Origin: Ustilago trichophora
Taxonomy: Eukaryota > Basidiomycota > Ustilaginomycetes > Ustilaginales > Ustilaginaceae
Length of the DNA stretch: 64,000 bases
Assembly: GCA_900323505.1 (NCBI GenBank)
Contig: OOIN01000037.1
Coordinates: 434,001 to 498,000 of the forward strand
Direction: 5' to 3'
How positions within the stretch are numbered: position 1 is the stretch's first letter; each line of letters opens with the position of its first letter. The translations under genes were made by a program, and so were the position numbers. Positions 44,085 to 53,983 of the stretch are shown here, piece after piece. The notes under the pieces are model-generated. The model did no database searches and had not been told where the DNA came from. It saw only the letters and a program-made list of their open reading frames with translations.

Positions 44085-45017
44085 TTAGTTGTCGGCAACG
44101 AGGCGGATATCGTAGGTGAGCTCGGTGTGAGTGCCTGCCTTCTTGGCCTGTTCGCTTGAAGGCTCGGCAAACTCGACGGTGAGTGCGCTCTTATCAGCAA
44201 ACACAGCATCGGCGCCGAGGTACTGGCATTTCGAGTCGAAGATCTGCGTCACCAACTGCTTGTATCCATTTGCCTCGATCAACAAGTGAATGTGAGCTGG
44301 GCGCATGGGAGACCTATCGAGCAACTTCAAAATATCGCCTGCGCCACCGTCATAAGGAATAGGGTAGGCGGTGGGGCGCAGACATTTGAGTGCGTACTCT
44401 CCGTTGGAGTCGGTGGTGAACTTGCCACGGTAGTTGAAGTCGGGTTGGTCCTCGTCCTGCTGCTCGTAGAGACCGTTGGGGCCCGTGTGCCATACGTCGA
44501 TCTTGGCACCTACGACGGGGGCTCCGGTAGCTGCGTCGGTAACACGGCCGTGCATGTAGGCGGTCTCTCCAGTCTTGCCCTCAGACGACTTGATGTTGTG
44601 GTCGAGCACGATGTCTGCTCCGTTCTCGTATTCGGGGGCGCCGGTGCGGTAGAAAGGTCCCAAAATGGCCGACTGTGTAGCCTCTACTCCACCTTCAGCC
44701 TTCTTAGCTGAGGAAGAGGATGCCTGTGCCTTTTCGTAAGCAATGCTGTCGACGAGAGACTCGAGACCGAGAACGTCAGAGATGAGGATCAACTCGTTAC
44801 GACGGTCATCCGACATCTGGCCGGATCGGATCAGGAGATCACACGCGCCAAGCCATTCCTCGTTGGTGAGTTGAACCTCTCGTGCAAAAAGATGCAAGTG
44901 CTTCATCAAAGAGTCGAGCACAAACTTGGCTCGTGGGTTGGCGTTGGGACCGGAAACATCCTGGCAGAGCTTGGTGTAGGGGTCGAGGCCGGCGCTGTTG
45001 CCGTTGGTAGCGGTCAT
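44085..45017 (-). CDS. Intradiol ring-cleavage dioxygenase (catechol/hydroxyquinol 1,2-type)
   Basis: A non-haem Fe(III) enzyme that splits catechol-type rings between the two hydroxyls, feeding the 3-oxoadipate pathway, probably cytosolic. It has 310 residues from ATG 45017 (MTATNGNSAGLDPYTKL). An apparent longer frame to 45137 lacks an ATG. The N-terminal helical dimerisation region runs to about residue 115, followed by AILGPFYRTGAPEYENG. The four iron ligands are visible: Tyr184 (NGLYEQQ), Tyr218 (PTAYPIP), His242 and His244 (PAHIHLL). The helical N-terminal domain argues against a protocatechuate 3,4-dioxygenase. Substrate choice between catechol and hydroxyquinol is not decidable here, though hydroxyquinol enzymes are common in soil and plant-associated fungi. 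No neighbouring aromatic-degradation genes are present. Confidence 0.9.
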   Translation of the reverse strand: MTATNGNSAGLDPYTKLCQDVSGPNANPRAKFVLDSLMKHLHLFAREVQLTNEEWLGACDLLIRSGQMSDDRRNELILISDVLGLESLVDSIAYEKAQASSSSAKKAEGGVEATQSAILGPFYRTGAPEYENGADIVLDHNIKSSEGKTGETAYMHGRVTDAATGAPVVGAKIDVWHTGPNGLYEQQDEDQPDFNYRGKFTTDSNGEYALKCLRPTAYPIPYDGGAGDILKLLDRSPMRPAHIHLLIEANGYKQLVTQIFDSKCQYLGADAVFADKSALTVEFAEPSSEQAKKAGTHTELTYDIRLVADN

Positions 45018-46478
45018 GTTGTAGAATCTAGGTTGGGGGAATGGGGGTGAGAGTGGTGTCCGATGGTATACGAGGTGTGAGGGAAAGGACGTTGATCCTA
45101 GCGATGCAGGGCGGAATGAGTTCAGAGATAAGGACAAACAGGAAAGGTCGGAGGGGAGGAATAAACTTCGGGGAGTCTTCTATAAGTAGCTCACGCCGGT
45201 GGGGAAAGCGATGGCGTGGGAGGAGGCTCAAGCACAAAGCAACACAGCCAACTGTGGCAGCCCCGTTTGCTGACGATTACACATTTGGTCATGGGTCGTG
45301 GGACGAGACACTTTTACTCCCCCAACCCGAAAATGTGGGGCAAACTAACACTTCTCACGCAGTTGAGGCCAAGTCTCAGCTCTATCTCTCTCACGCACAC
45401 GCACAGGACCCACGGAGGGGCTGGACCGGATTGAAGTAACTGATGCAACGGCGAAATGCTCGGCAACGTTGATAGAAGACAGGGTCTTTGAGCGGAAGTT
45501 GCGGCGCACTTTAGAAGGATGGATGCTGAGAGTGGTTTGTGCGAGCGAATGCGAATGCGGGGAAGCAAGAAAAAAACAAGAGAGGGCTAAAATCCGAGGA
45601 GGCCGAGGACCTTGTCCGGATCCTGTTTTCCTAGCGTCAATGTGCTGACCAGCAAGGATGCTGTGTTCACAGTTTTCTTTCTGCTTGGCACAAGCTAGGC
45701 GACCAAATGGGAGCGCGCTGATTCGTACACATCCAACTGCCGCACTGTCTTATCTGGGAAACGGATCAGATCCGTGCACCGCTTCCTTGACACCCTACCA
45801 ATCGAGAGCTTGTGCAACGAGATGCCTCTCTATCCAGAGTGGTGGGACTTCCCACACAGCATATATGTACGAACATGACGTGGCGTGGCTGACTGGAGTT
45901 GGACGGCATCCGGGTCCGGAACCCTATAAAATCAGTTCATGTGAGATGGTTGTCTCGGTTTTCGTTTGCCCGCCGCCGCATGCCACGAAGCTTAACCTTG
46001 CGTACCAACACACGATAACGACACGAGTGGGACCGACAACCGGTCCATAGCGACGCTCCAGAATCCCGCTCCGACAACTCAAAATACACTCTCAAGGTTT
46101 GTGTGTGGCTGATGCGAGACGGCAATCTACCGGCAGGCTCAAGGTTGAAGACGCGCGAGAGCGGTGAGAATCGAAGGTCGGATCGGGAACGAGGAGGCTC
46201 GATACAGGTGCAAAGATCGGCTGCTTCGGCTATGCTTACAGAGTTGCCGAAACAGCGGCAGCAGAGGTGTTTGCAGGCGGTAGGAAGGCAACTTTGCGTA
46301 GGGCCGGCAAGCTCACTCAGCAACGGTGCATACCCCGCATACAATGGAGGTGTGCTCTCCGCGTGAGAGCTCTCTCTGATTGCCGTTGCAACGGTAACGT
46401 TCGTCACGATCAACACCTCCAGCAGCATCCTTGTATCCCAACGTGCAAGGTCTTTGAAAGTCTTTTGCAGCTTCAACA
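45018..46478. other. Intergenic region, no gene seen
   Basis: About 1.5 kb between divergent genes. One minus frame of about 200 codons (ending 45937) overlaps the start of the plus-strand gene and has no family features, so it was not called. No RNA gene or clear repeat seen. Confidence 0.45.
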
Positions 46479-47372
46479 ATGCCAGTTTGCGCACTTCACC
46501 TCGTCGAACTGAGCGATTCGTCGCCATCTGGCGTCGATGCTTTCCTCCACCGCCTACTGAGCGCCGCTGCCAACCCGGCACAGTATGGCGTGGTGACCGT
46601 CAGCCGAGTGCAAGCACACATCATCCGTCCTACACTGGTCGACCACTCCATCCTGAACGATACCTCGTGGACCCTGCTCCTCGTCATCAAAGGCTCTGAA
46701 GCACACACTTTGCCCTCCACCATCGCTGCATCGATCAAGACCCACTACTCGGTCGTCTCAGGCATCCCCTCCAAGATCGTCACCAATTACGATAGCATCT
46801 CTGACAAGCTCCGCGACGCTCAACCTCCCGCCCCTTTGCTCGAGATCAAGCTCGACAGCAACGGTGACGTGATTCCTCCGTCAAAATCTACAACCTCGCT
46901 CGCGCCGACGAGGGAAGATGGGCAAGATCTGAGCCTGTCCCCTGCGCTTCTGGGATTGGCGAAGCGTCTGAATCATCAAGTAAAATACGGGGGGCCAGTG
47001 TCGATGCTCAATCTGCTCCACTTCCACACGGACGAGGGCGCGGTGGAATCGTACCACGAGTATGGGCGTAGATTCGTCACGGTCGCAGGAAAGAGAGGCG
47101 GCAATGCAAAGCTGGTAGGAATCGTGGTCAGCCCATTGAAAGATGGTCTGCGCGATTCGAGAGGAGATGAAGAGAGGAAGAAGGAAGACTGGTGGAACGA
47201 ATGCACCTTGGTGCACTACCCGAGCATCAATCACTTTATCGACATGTCGGTAGATGATGAGTACCAGTTCATCAACAAGGAGTACAGGTTGAAGGCGATC
47301 AAGGATACTGCGCTTATTTGCACTATTGAGCTTGATCTCAGCAAGTACAGACGAGCCCAGGCCAAGTTGTAA
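46479..47372 (+). CDS. Dimeric alpha/beta-barrel-like (DUF1330-like) protein
   Basis: 297 residues from ATG 46479 (MPVCALHLVELSDSS), single exon. The N-terminal half (AQYGVVTVSRVQAHIIRPT) and C-terminal half look like two ferredoxin-fold units. The second half is more distinctive: GGPVSMLNLLHFHTDEGAVESYHEYGRRF resembles the start of DUF1330-type dimeric barrels. It continues AKLVGIVVSP, then DWWNECTLVHYPSINHFIDMSVDDEYQFINKEYR. Members of such folds include small oxygenases and stress proteins, but no catalytic residue can be named here. No signal peptide or membrane segment. Function unknown. Confidence 0.65.
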   Translation: MPVCALHLVELSDSSPSGVDAFLHRLLSAAANPAQYGVVTVSRVQAHIIRPTLVDHSILNDTSWTLLLVIKGSEAHTLPSTIAASIKTHYSVVSGIPSKIVTNYDSISDKLRDAQPPAPLLEIKLDSNGDVIPPSKSTTSLAPTREDGQDLSLSPALLGLAKRLNHQVKYGGPVSMLNLLHFHTDEGAVESYHEYGRRFVTVAGKRGGNAKLVGIVVSPLKDGLRDSRGDEERKKEDWWNECTLVHYPSINHFIDMSVDDEYQFINKEYRLKAIKDTALICTIELDLSKYRRAQAKL

Positions 47373-47501
47373 TGCTCATTGAAGCACAAGCCCAACTCAA
47401 TCAAGCTAGCTCTTGAAAGATGAATGCGTGAGAGGGTGGGCATTAAGAGCGACCAGATTGCGTGGTATTGAGATGGTTTCTAATTGAAGAGTGTTCGACA
47501 T

Positions 47502-48914
47502 CTATACCGAGGTGTTGGTCTCCATCGCTTGCTGCTTCTGCAATCTCCTCCTCGCCAACCCTTTCAGCGCCCACGACACATTCTCGTACACAACAAAGGT
47601 GACGCACGTTCCCGGCAGAATTCGAACCAGATTCGGCACTAGTCCCTTGTAAAACGCCCTGAGACCTTCTTGCGTGTAGGTCAACCTAATGCAAGTGCTG
47701 ATGTTCGGGTAGATGTGCGATGTGGCATGGTTCTGAATCCTGGACCTGACCACCTGGTACGGGTAAGTCAGCAAGATCGCGGCAACCTTGGATACGCCCG
47801 ACATGACAATGTACTCGGCGTTGGAAAGCTTGATCATCGACGTGTCCACTGCTTGAGAGCTACCGGGCTGTAGCTTTCGAGCAGCAACCGACGTACGCCA
47901 CTTTTTGAGCTCTTCGTAGGCCATGAATTGAATGGCTCCGTTGGAGACGCCGAACAGGGCGAGTCCGGCACCTTTGTACCAGCCGCGCACGCCTTCGGTG
48001 CGGTAGATCGAGACGAGACCATGCCACAGACCACGATAGACTTCTGGTGGAGCTCTCGCTGCTGCACCTCCAGTTGCTGCGGTGGAGGCTGAAGCGACAG
48101 ACCGCGGCGTGGTGAACATTCGCGTCTTTACCACCCAAATTGGATTGGTCATGAGTGCGGTGATCGCTCCACTCTCTGAAGCTGCCAGCAGATGTTGGCC
48201 GGCGGAGAGCTTCTTGGGCCCACCCGTGGCAGGATCTGTGCCAGTCTCGTTGGCGGACATGCGTTCCTTGATCATGGTGTACCACAGAAAGTACAGGCCC
48301 CACGACGCCGAGTTGCCGGCTACGTTGGGGCTCAACCCACGGTAGAGTCCTTTCCATCCGTCAGCCTTGACAATGTCGTTGAGGGCGCCAATCATGTCTT
48401 GGCCGATCTTGCCACCGAGAGCGTAGTATCTCCAGCCATGGCGGATGGGTGTATTGCGAATTGCGCCGGTGCGATTGGTGGAAGCGGAATCGACAGCGCG
48501 ACCTTTGCCTTTAATGTCAGCTACTGCTGCTGATGACATGCTGTCGGATGCGAATGACGATGCCTGAGCGTAGACCGGAGCTGTGGTGCGCTGGCGGAAC
48601 GAGAGGGGGCGTGGGCGGGAGGTGTCGACCTGGTATTTGGTTTTGATCAGGTCGAGCGGGTTCATGCAGATCGTAGCAGCGGCGCCAGCTGCGATACCGC
48701 CAAAGGCATGATCGAGGGCCGGAGTGGGGAAGAAAGAGGGCGTGGTAGCCGGAATGGCCGAAGTCGAAGCGGCAGCATGGGAAGCTCCGTCGCCGTCGCC
48801 GTTACCATTTGCCACATCGGTGCTGCCCAGCTTGACTCGGCTGCTCTCGGCGTCGATGGGAATGATCCCTTTCGGCCGCGAAGGACCTGCCTCTGCTGAG
48901 CTTGTGCTCGACAT
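47502..48914 (-). CDS. FLX1: Mitochondrial carrier, FLX1/SLC25A32-like
   Basis: 470 residues from ATG 48914 in good context (ACCACCATGTCG). Three carrier repeats follow a Ser/Ala-rich N-terminal extension, each with its signature: PLDLIKTK, PIWVVKTR and PYQVVRSR. The second signature PIWVVKTR and the block SWGLYFLWYTMIKERM are typical of the subfamily that carries FAD or folate-type substrates across the inner mitochondrial membrane (yeast Flx1, animal SLC25A32). A Ser/Ala/Thr-rich insert sits in the first matrix loop, explaining the length above the usual 300-350. The substrate is inferred from subfamily likeness only; peroxisomal carriers of the same clade are an alternative. Confidence 0.82.
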   Translation of the reverse strand: MSSTSSAEAGPSRPKGIIPIDAESSRVKLGSTDVANGNGDGDGASHAAASTSAIPATTPSFFPTPALDHAFGGIAAGAAATICMNPLDLIKTKYQVDTSRPRPLSFRQRTTAPVYAQASSFASDSMSSAAVADIKGKGRAVDSASTNRTGAIRNTPIRHGWRYYALGGKIGQDMIGALNDIVKADGWKGLYRGLSPNVAGNSASWGLYFLWYTMIKERMSANETGTDPATGGPKKLSAGQHLLAASESGAITALMTNPIWVVKTRMFTTPRSVASASTAATGGAAARAPPEVYRGLWHGLVSIYRTEGVRGWYKGAGLALFGVSNGAIQFMAYEELKKWRTSVAARKLQPGSSQAVDTSMIKLSNAEYIVMSGVSKVAAILLTYPYQVVRSRIQNHATSHIYPNISTCIRLTYTQEGLRAFYKGLVPNLVRILPGTCVTFVVYENVSWALKGLARRRLQKQQAMETNTSV

Positions 48915-49672
48915 GGTGGTTGTCCTGTGATGCTTATCAGTAATAGCTGCTGGGGAGATACCAAGCACAGGGAGGCCGGTCGTACGAATGTCGTTACGAA
49001 AAGCTTTTCATGTCGTTGCCTACGTGAAGAGTGACTGGATTGTCGGAACGAGTGATTCTTGTTTGATGTTGATGATCAGAAGGACAGTTGCGTGGCAAGA
49101 TCGTGTGCTTGTTTCAACACAACAGTTGTGAGAGCGAGTCAGACCGTCATGTGGAGAGAGAGACCTTCTTCCTAGAAATTTCGCTTCGCTTTGGTGATGT
49201 GCTCCCTTCTTGTCGAAATCTTCCGAAAAAATCACGCCCGACACACACACACGCCACGCCAAAATTTCGGCTTTGCCAAAAGAACGACGAGGCTCCTCTT
49301 TCCGTTATTTCCAAAATGGAAAAGTGTTAGGATTGAGAGCTAACATTGGCTGTCAGGGAAATCGTGCCGGATTGAGGTCAAGCTTCACAGGCAGGCACGC
49401 AACAAACCGCACCATCCGACGTCGGAGCTGCGATCAACATTTTGCATCTCTCTCGTTTAGAAGATCCTTGCCCATCCTCTGTCTTTGACATACTTTGCAT
49501 CGCACACTCACTTTAGCCGACCTCATCAGCGATCCCCGCATCATACCAGGAACAACCCATCTACGGCAAATCTAGCTGTTTGACGATACCTGCTCAAGGC
49601 ATCTCAGAGTGACAGATCCTGCACAGCGTTCACCTGACAATCACCTCATTCAGAGCTGCACCACTCGCCGCA
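48915..49672. other. Divergent intergenic region
   Basis: About 760 bases between the carrier and the small membrane-protein gene. No supportable ORF. The last 200 bases probably form the leader of the plus-strand gene. Confidence 0.45.
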
Positions 49673-50125
49673 ATGCCATCCACTCTTCTGCTGCACATTT
49701 TTGACCGCCGAGCATCTGGTGAGTCCGAGTCATCCTCACTGATGCCGCTCTGGATCATCCTCGGTATCGGCGTTGCTCTCGCCATTGGCTGGTTCGCACT
49801 CTCCTCTTGTCTTGGCGACAACGCTCGTGAAGCTTTGGGAGAACGCATCCGAGGTCTTTTCTCGCGCAATCGAGGCGGCGGATCCGGCTCGTACGGTGGT
49901 GGTATGGCTGGCGCTGGCGGCAGCCGCAGTGTGTACGGCAGGATGCGAGACGACGAAGCCGAAGCATTCGACATCAACGCAGCCGAGCATGATCTCTACG
50001 ATGACCTCGACGCACCGCATCAGCCATACGACCAACACTCGGCTTATCCGCCATCTGGAAGCGCAGCAGGCAAGGCGACCAAGTATGATGATGTCGAAGA
50101 CGACATTTACGACCGTCGTCCATGA
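49673..50125 (+). CDS. Small single-pass membrane protein, unknown
   Basis: 150 residues from ATG 49673 (MPSTLLLHIFDRRASGESES). One clear membrane helix lies at about residues 24-46 (MPLWIILGIGVALAIGWFAL), followed by a basic segment and a Gly-rich linker (GGGSGSYGGGMAGAGG). The tail is acidic and tyrosine-rich (EHDLYDDLDAP, KYDDVEDDIYDRRP). The short N-terminus before the helix suggests an outside-in single-pass protein with a cytosolic tail. Dibasic-acidic tyrosines in the tail might be sorting signals; that is inference. I do not recognise a family. Confidence 0.6.
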   Translation: MPSTLLLHIFDRRASGESESSSLMPLWIILGIGVALAIGWFALSSCLGDNAREALGERIRGLFSRNRGGGSGSYGGGMAGAGGSRSVYGRMRDDEAEAFDINAAEHDLYDDLDAPHQPYDQHSAYPPSGSAAGKATKYDDVEDDIYDRRP

Positions 50126-50935
50126 TCTGCTGCACCTGCGCCAATCGAAAGCACCGGTTTGACACACTACTAGGCTTCCCAACACCTGCTCTCACATATT
50201 CTGTGTTGGTCGGGCGATGTCGTATTCCCAGTCGGATGAACAGCTTTCCATGTGTCAAGATCGGGCCTATGGTCAAGCGAAGCTATAGCGAGAGCACACC
50301 AAGGAAACAAGACCAGGAAAGAGGCTTTCCCGAATCAAGACTGGTCACCAATCTCATCAAGAAGGATTCTCTAACTCGTGACTGTGCAAAGGGCAAAGGA
50401 TCACCTCCTTTGCGATGGTCACTCTCGACTTTCGCGCCTATATGCGGTATCTGGCTATCCTCTGCATACAGTCTCTCTTCTGAGAGAGAGCCCGCCCGAT
50501 GATGCGATCTCTCAGTCACGCCTCCACCTCGAAGCAGCCCAGGCGCTGTAGCCAAGCGCTTCAAATCAAAAAGGCTGACGCTGACTCAACCCCGAGTCAA
50601 ATTTCTCGGAAAGCGATATCCTGTCGTATTTCTTTTTCTTGGATGAGACAGTCTGGTGTTGGACCCTGCATGGACATGACAGATCTTCTTGGACCCGACG
50701 CATCATCACTGCAAAAGTGCCTCAGCAAACGATGCGAGGCATGATTCAGCTCTTTCATGCTGGACGATGATGTGCGTTCGCTGACGAAGGCTGCCCTTCT
50801 ACACGACAAATTGTCCAAGGTTGCAGTCTTCAATAGGCATCGGCGCTCATCCTAAGCTCCTTTCTTCCGCACCATCACAAATAGGGTTGCATATCGACCC
50901 CTCTCCAATACAACAACTTACAACGAGCTTTCACC
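50126..50935. other. Intergenic region, no gene seen
   Basis: About 810 bases between two plus-strand genes. Only short frames without features. The last 100 bases precede the dehydrogenase and are probably its promoter and leader. Confidence 0.45.
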
Positions 50936-51883
50936 ATGTCATTCACTTCAGCACCAGCAGACCACACCGCGGCCGAATTTCTCTCGCCGGCCAAAATGTT
51001 TGACCTTACCGGCAAGGTCGCCCTCGTCACAGGAGGCGGCACGGGTATCGGACTCATGCAAGCGCGTGGCTTGCGCGCTGCAGGCGCCAAGGTGTACATC
51101 GTCGCCAGGAGAGGTGAAGTTCTGGAGCAGACGGCCAAGGTTCACGGCTCGGACGATCGACCCATTATCCCACTCACCTCCGACGTTTCGACCAAGGAGG
51201 GTTGCCTCTCGCTCGCCGAAGAGTTCAACAAGTACGAGCAGAAGCTCGACATTCTCGTCTCGAACGCAGGTCAGGTCGGACCCTTGAACGAAGGCTCGAC
51301 GACCATCGACGCCTCTGGCCAGTCGCACCCAGAGCATCGTGAGGAGCGTCTCTCGGCGGAGGACTTTGCCAAGAAGGGGCTGCAAGACAACTCGCCCGAT
51401 GATTGGGACAGTCTCTTCCGACTTAACGTCTACGCGACCTACTTTTTGAGTCTAGCCTTCTTGCCCCTCCTTTCCAAGGGCACTGAGGCGTCAAAGGGCT
51501 GGTCGTCGACCATCATCACTACGGGTAGCATTTCGGGTATAGTCAAGCAGTCGCAGAAGCACATCTCGTACAACGCCTCCAAGGCTGCGGTCCACCATGT
51601 CACCAGGATGCTTGCATTCGAGGTCGCTTCCACTACGACGGCCAAGATCCGCATCAACGCGGTGGCACCCGGAACGTATGCATCGCAGATGACGGCCAAC
51701 GATAAAGATGACGAGACCAACATGTCGAATCTGAAGGGCAAGATGGATGTCATGTCGCTGCCTGCGGGTCGACCTGGACGGGAGGAGGATATGGTGCAGA
51801 CGACTCAGTTCCTCGCCAGCTGCCAGTACTTTAACGGCCAGATCATCTGCGTCGACGGAGGATACACCCTTACCGAGCCTTGA
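50936..51883 (+). CDS. Short-chain dehydrogenase/reductase
   Basis: 315 residues from ATG 50936 (CACCATGTC context), single exon. A classical SDR with cofactor loop TGGGTGIG (residues 32-39) after FDLTGKVALV, the structural NAG motif (SNAGQVGP), a catalytic Ser region (TGSISGI) and the active-site YNASK near residue 212. The cofactor preference is probably NADP(H), given the basic ARR after the second beta strand. The C-terminal block GRPGREEDMVQTTQFLASCQYFNGQIICVDGGYTL is typical of the fabG/RhlG-like group. The substrate cannot be read from sequence. The neighbours give no pathway hint. Confidence 0.88.
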   Translation: MSFTSAPADHTAAEFLSPAKMFDLTGKVALVTGGGTGIGLMQARGLRAAGAKVYIVARRGEVLEQTAKVHGSDDRPIIPLTSDVSTKEGCLSLAEEFNKYEQKLDILVSNAGQVGPLNEGSTTIDASGQSHPEHREERLSAEDFAKKGLQDNSPDDWDSLFRLNVYATYFLSLAFLPLLSKGTEASKGWSSTIITTGSISGIVKQSQKHISYNASKAAVHHVTRMLAFEVASTTTAKIRINAVAPGTYASQMTANDKDDETNMSNLKGKMDVMSLPAGRPGREEDMVQTTQFLASCQYFNGQIICVDGGYTLTEP

Positions 51884-53983
51884 GCGCTCTAGTTCATGAT
51901 CACGATCGCATCTTTTCGTCAAATTGCAGGCAATGTTCAGCGATTTTCAGCTTGATCACAAATGTGCGTGTTGGGCTGGACGAGAAGGTGTCTAAAGATG
52001 GCCGAGCATGTACGCTGCCAACGCTTGCTGTGCGAGATCACTATCGTGGCCGAGAAGGTCTTGTTGGGCACCTTGCATGACGTGAGGTCAAGAATCAAAG
52101 ATAAGAAAAAAAAGCTCTGCAAGAGTGCTCGTGATGCGAAAGTGGACTGAGCTCTTTGACTTCTGAAGGTCCCTGCTGCTAATCTGCTGACCGAGAAGAA
52201 TGCAGAGCAACACGGGCTGGGCATGCTTGCGACCCGTAGAGTGCTGATTGATGCGCGCGATCAAGGTTCAGAGGAGAGGAGGTCCCGCCGTCAACTGTAT
52301 TTTGGCTTCACATCGCACGAGTGACGTTGGAGGGCACAGACCACATGTACAGTACTGCATTGTATGTACAGTACGGTACAGTACAGTACGCATCTGAGAA
52401 TGCCCTGCTCCATGAGTTTTCGGATCACCCGCGCCTACATGTGACTGCGCTCGCTCCCTCTGCGTCAGATGTCGGATCCAAGTGTTGAGGCATGATGCTG
52501 ATTTTGACGCGCAAAGCTTGACAGCCGCTCCAGAAGCTAAGCTCAGAACAACCAAACCCACACTCACTCACTCATTCCGTCCAGTCGAGCTCAGCCGGCT
52601 CAGTCCGTCTCGAGGCTGGTGGCCATGTGTCATCTCGGAGCTGCGGCACAAACAAGATACATAAGAAAAAGGGCCACTGCCTTGCTACCTCGAAGGCTAA
52701 TCGATGAATTCTGGAATCACACGAAATCATCACACAGTGATGAGTCCAAGCTTTGGCCTTGCTTCCGAATGAGAGGTGAGAGGTCGAAAGAGGGCGCAAA
52801 GGCCTCTTCACGAATCACATTGCTGCACTGTGCTTCTGAAAGCGTAAGGATGAGTGGACAATCTAACCTGACGCCACACCGCCATACTCAGCCAAGAAAA
52901 AGGTCACTCAAGATGCGCAGCAACGGAACCTTCCGATCCACACTTTGGTGCAATGTCTCTGTCCCTTTTTCCTCTCTTCTTACTTGAACTTTGCCTCTTT
53001 CTTTGGCTCCTCCATCTTCGTCCCCGCTGGGATGCGGATCCCAAAAGACGAGAGCATATCTATCGTCTCGAGACCTCATAAAAGGAGCCCGTTCGAACGC
53101 TGCCATTCTTCCAAGACCCCATTGACGGCGCACTTTTTCATTTCAACTCTCGACCTCCTCCTGATCCCACCTTTCTCTCTTCGCACCCTCCAATCTCTCC
53201 ACAGCAGTCGCATCGTAACTTTGTCGATCGTTCCGCGCCCTCACCCGCGACGAGCGCTCCAAGAAACAGCCACGACCTCATTTGCGGCCGGTCAAGCATC
53301 ACTTCATTTGTAGCTCGTCGGTCAAAAGTTGCGCAACTGCAGCGTCGACGTGGACAAGGTTTCGTTCACAGACACGACTTCGAAAAATAAGAAACCTTCA
53401 CTTGTTGCCTAGCCAATCTTCCCATCTTTAGGCTGCCTCACAGACGCGCGCCTGCACAGCTGTCTCATCTGCCGTCCCCACCATATCTTGGCTCAGGTTG
53501 ACAACAATTAGCGGGTCAGGGCACCAGCTGCCGTGCATCTGTCTGTCTCAAGAGTTGAGACCCGCACCACGCCTTAAAAGCGCCTTGCTTCGCTACATCA
53601 TCCTCTCGTGTGCCCTCTCGCGAACCTGGTAGCATTTTCGTGATCAGAAGCAGTGCTGGTCCGCCACGGCCGCCTATCCCTTGACACTTTGTCTCGTTTA
53701 TCCCAGTTGGCGTACTCACGCAGACCTCTGGACCGGCGGGTTCACGTATTGACAGTCGATACTCGCCCAAGCTCAACCCCGTCTCTCCCCATTCTCAGCT
53801 CGAATGGTACGGCATCGAGCGCGTCCGCTCAGACATTGACTCATCATTGCGGCAAGAGGCACCGATTCTCGACCAGGAACTTTCTTCCTGTCGTCCTCGC
53901 TGCGTAAACTACGATCGACTCAGCTCTGTCCTTCAGCGAACAAGCAGACTTCTCTTTTCGATCGCCTCCTCAACGTCGCCAGA
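51884..53983. other. Long intergenic region with GTACAGTAC repeats
   Basis: About 2.1 kb without a supportable gene. At 52347-52389 there is a cluster of palindromic GTACAGTAC/TACAGTACGGTAC words. The segment 53100-53983 is CT-rich and probably includes a long 5' leader of the following gene. ORFs in this leader have no family features. Confidence 0.5.

Noticed and set aside
45018..45137. N-terminal extension of the dioxygenase
   Set aside because: The extension begins with a TTG codon and the family N-terminus aligns well with the ATG at 45017.
45937..46581. 214-codon minus-strand ORF overlapping the ferredoxin-fold gene
   Set aside because: It has no recognisable domain, overlaps a better plus-strand gene, and has Arg/Ser/Leu-rich composition typical of non-coding frames.
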